Assembly (NCBI GenBank): GCA_040381555.1
Contig: JBEIHC010000065.1
Location: 1 to 15,810 of the forward strand
DNA length: 15,810 nt
Direction: 5' to 3'
Source: CANHCC01 sp040381555
Lineage (GTDB): Bacteria; Bacteroidota; Bacteroidia; J057; RFSG01
Shown here: positions 14,996 to 15,810 of the stretch, piece by piece
How the letters are laid out: every line of letters begins with the position of its first letter
How positions within the stretch are numbered: position 1 is the first letter of the stretch
Position numbers and translations under genes: made by a program
Notes under the pieces: model-generated
Seen by the model: the letters and a program-made list of their open reading frames with translations, nothing else
What the model was told of the DNA's origin: nothing
Databases searched by the model: none

Positions 14996-15810
14996 GTGAA
15001 TTCTATTCTTCCAAACCTTCCACCCTTCTTGAAAAAAGGCGCCAAGATTGGGCTAACAGCTACTGCTCGAAAGGTAAATCCTGATGAACTCAAAGCTTGT
15101 ATTCAGTTTCTGCACAAAAAAGGATTCATACCTGTGGAGGGCCTTCATTTGTATGCATCTGATCATCAATTTGGGGGCACAGATGCTCAACGAGCAGAGA
15201 GCTTACAACAGTTAATGGATAATTCTGAAATTGAGGCTATCCTGTGCGCTCGGGGAGGATATGGCACGATGAGGATTTTGTCTGACCTTGATTTTACCCA
15301 AATCCAAAAACACCCAAAATGGATCATAGGCTTTAGTGATATTACTTGTTTGCATGCTGCCTTATTGCAACAGGGAGTTTGCTCAATTCATGGGTTGATG
15401 GCTTTCAGTTTTGATCAAAATCGCAGTAATGCTGAGAGTCAGAAACGATTGGCAGAGTTACTGAAAGGTCAGATTCGTCCCGTTGAATATCGGCATATTC
15501 TTCTTCCACCTTTGAAACGGGATGGCGTGGCAGAGGGGATTTTAATAGGTGGAAATCTCAGCCTCTTAAATCAACTTTCGGGTACTTCCTTGCAACCTGA
15601 TTCTGAGGGTAAAATTCTCTTCCTCGAAGATTTGGACGAGTATCTTTACCATATTGATCGAATGATGCTGCATTTAGATAATGCGGGTTGGTTCAAAGGA
15701 TTAAGTGGACTAGTCGTCGGGCATTTTTCTCAAATGCGAGATAATCCAGTGCCCTTTGGTCGAACGGTCTATGAAATAATTGCAGATGCTGTCAGAGCTT
15801 ATGATTTCCC
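14996..15810 (+). CDS. ldcA: LD-carboxypeptidase, peptidase family S66 (runs off the right edge, GTG start)
   Basis: Enzyme that removes the terminal D-alanine from L,D-linked tetrapeptides in murein recycling. At least 271 residues are visible; family members have about 300-350. Segments in order: KKGAKIGLTATARKV (13-27), ILCARGGYGTMRIL (82-95), IIGFSDITCLH (110-120) with nucleophile Ser114, GILIGGNLSLLNQLSGT (181-197), and FLEDLDEYLYHIDRM (209-223), whose Glu211 is the likely catalytic acid. VVGHFSQM follows. The catalytic His probably lies beyond the window. An in-frame TAA at 14984-14986 and the absence of any ATG before codon 74 leave GTG 14996 as the likely start, 13 codons before the conserved region. 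The gene diverges from gmd; the 194-bp gap holds no other recognisable gene. Confidence 0.92.
   Translation, partial: MNSILPNLPPFLKKGAKIGLTATARKVNPDELKACIQFLHKKGFIPVEGLHLYASDHQFGGTDAQRAESLQQLMDNSEIEAILCARGGYGTMRILSDLDFTQIQKHPKWIIGFSDITCLHAALLQQGVCSIHGLMAFSFDQNRSNAESQKRLAELLKGQIRPVEYRHILLPPLKRDGVAEGILIGGNLSLLNQLSGTSLQPDSEGKILFLEDLDEYLYHIDRMMLHLDNAGWFKGLSGLVVGHFSQMRDNPVPFGRTVYEIIADAVRAYDF

Overview
The window looks like a moderately AT-rich chromosomal segment from a member of the Bacteroidota. This is an inference from gene content: a serC-serA-DUF1015 operon, an ACT-less SerA, a Nif3/zinc-ribbon gene pair and mostly weak Shine-Dalgarno sequences. No rRNA, tRNA, insertion sequence, integrase or CRISPR was seen. 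Most genes are housekeeping. One patch of about 2.8 kb (2897-5726) looks accessory.

Layout from left to right: the 5' part of dapF (lysine/peptidoglycan precursor) on the minus strand diverges from htrA (periplasmic serine protease), which overlaps corA (divalent cation channel). The dapF-htrA gap carries a perfect 18-bp palindrome. After corA come two unrelated 7-bp tandem repeat arrays (a GTGGTTA array, then an ATTCATA-type array) and a gene-free stretch. Next is a medium-chain dehydrogenase/reductase gene broken by one in-frame stop and two frameshifts, followed 1 bp later by an intact SAM methyltransferase gene. The patch ends with a regular array of 22 units of 16 bp in perfect register. 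Each unit can form a 5-bp stem with a 3-nt loop, and the inner stem pair switches between G-C and A-T in a compensatory manner.

From 9055 down to 5727 on the minus strand runs serC-serA-DUF1015. It encodes the first two steps of serine synthesis from 3-phosphoglycerate plus a conserved protein of unknown function that has a DGHHR motif. On the plus strand, nif3, a C4 zinc-ribbon coiled-coil gene and a secreted TPR protein gene are closely packed. A strong intrinsic-terminator structure lies inside the signal-peptide codons of the TPR gene. Two more copies of the 5-bp-stem hairpin repeat sit at the end of fcl. gmd and fcl (minus strand) together make GDP-L-fucose from GDP-mannose for surface glycans. 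The window ends in the 5' part of an LD-carboxypeptidase gene (S66 family) that starts with GTG. dapF and ldcA at opposite ends both concern peptidoglycan, but there is no sign that they are co-regulated.

The most unusual items are the covarying hairpin array and its small second locus, the terminator inside a coding start, the decayed oxidoreductase next to an intact methyltransferase, and the DUF1015 gene filling the third place of a serine operon that has no serB.
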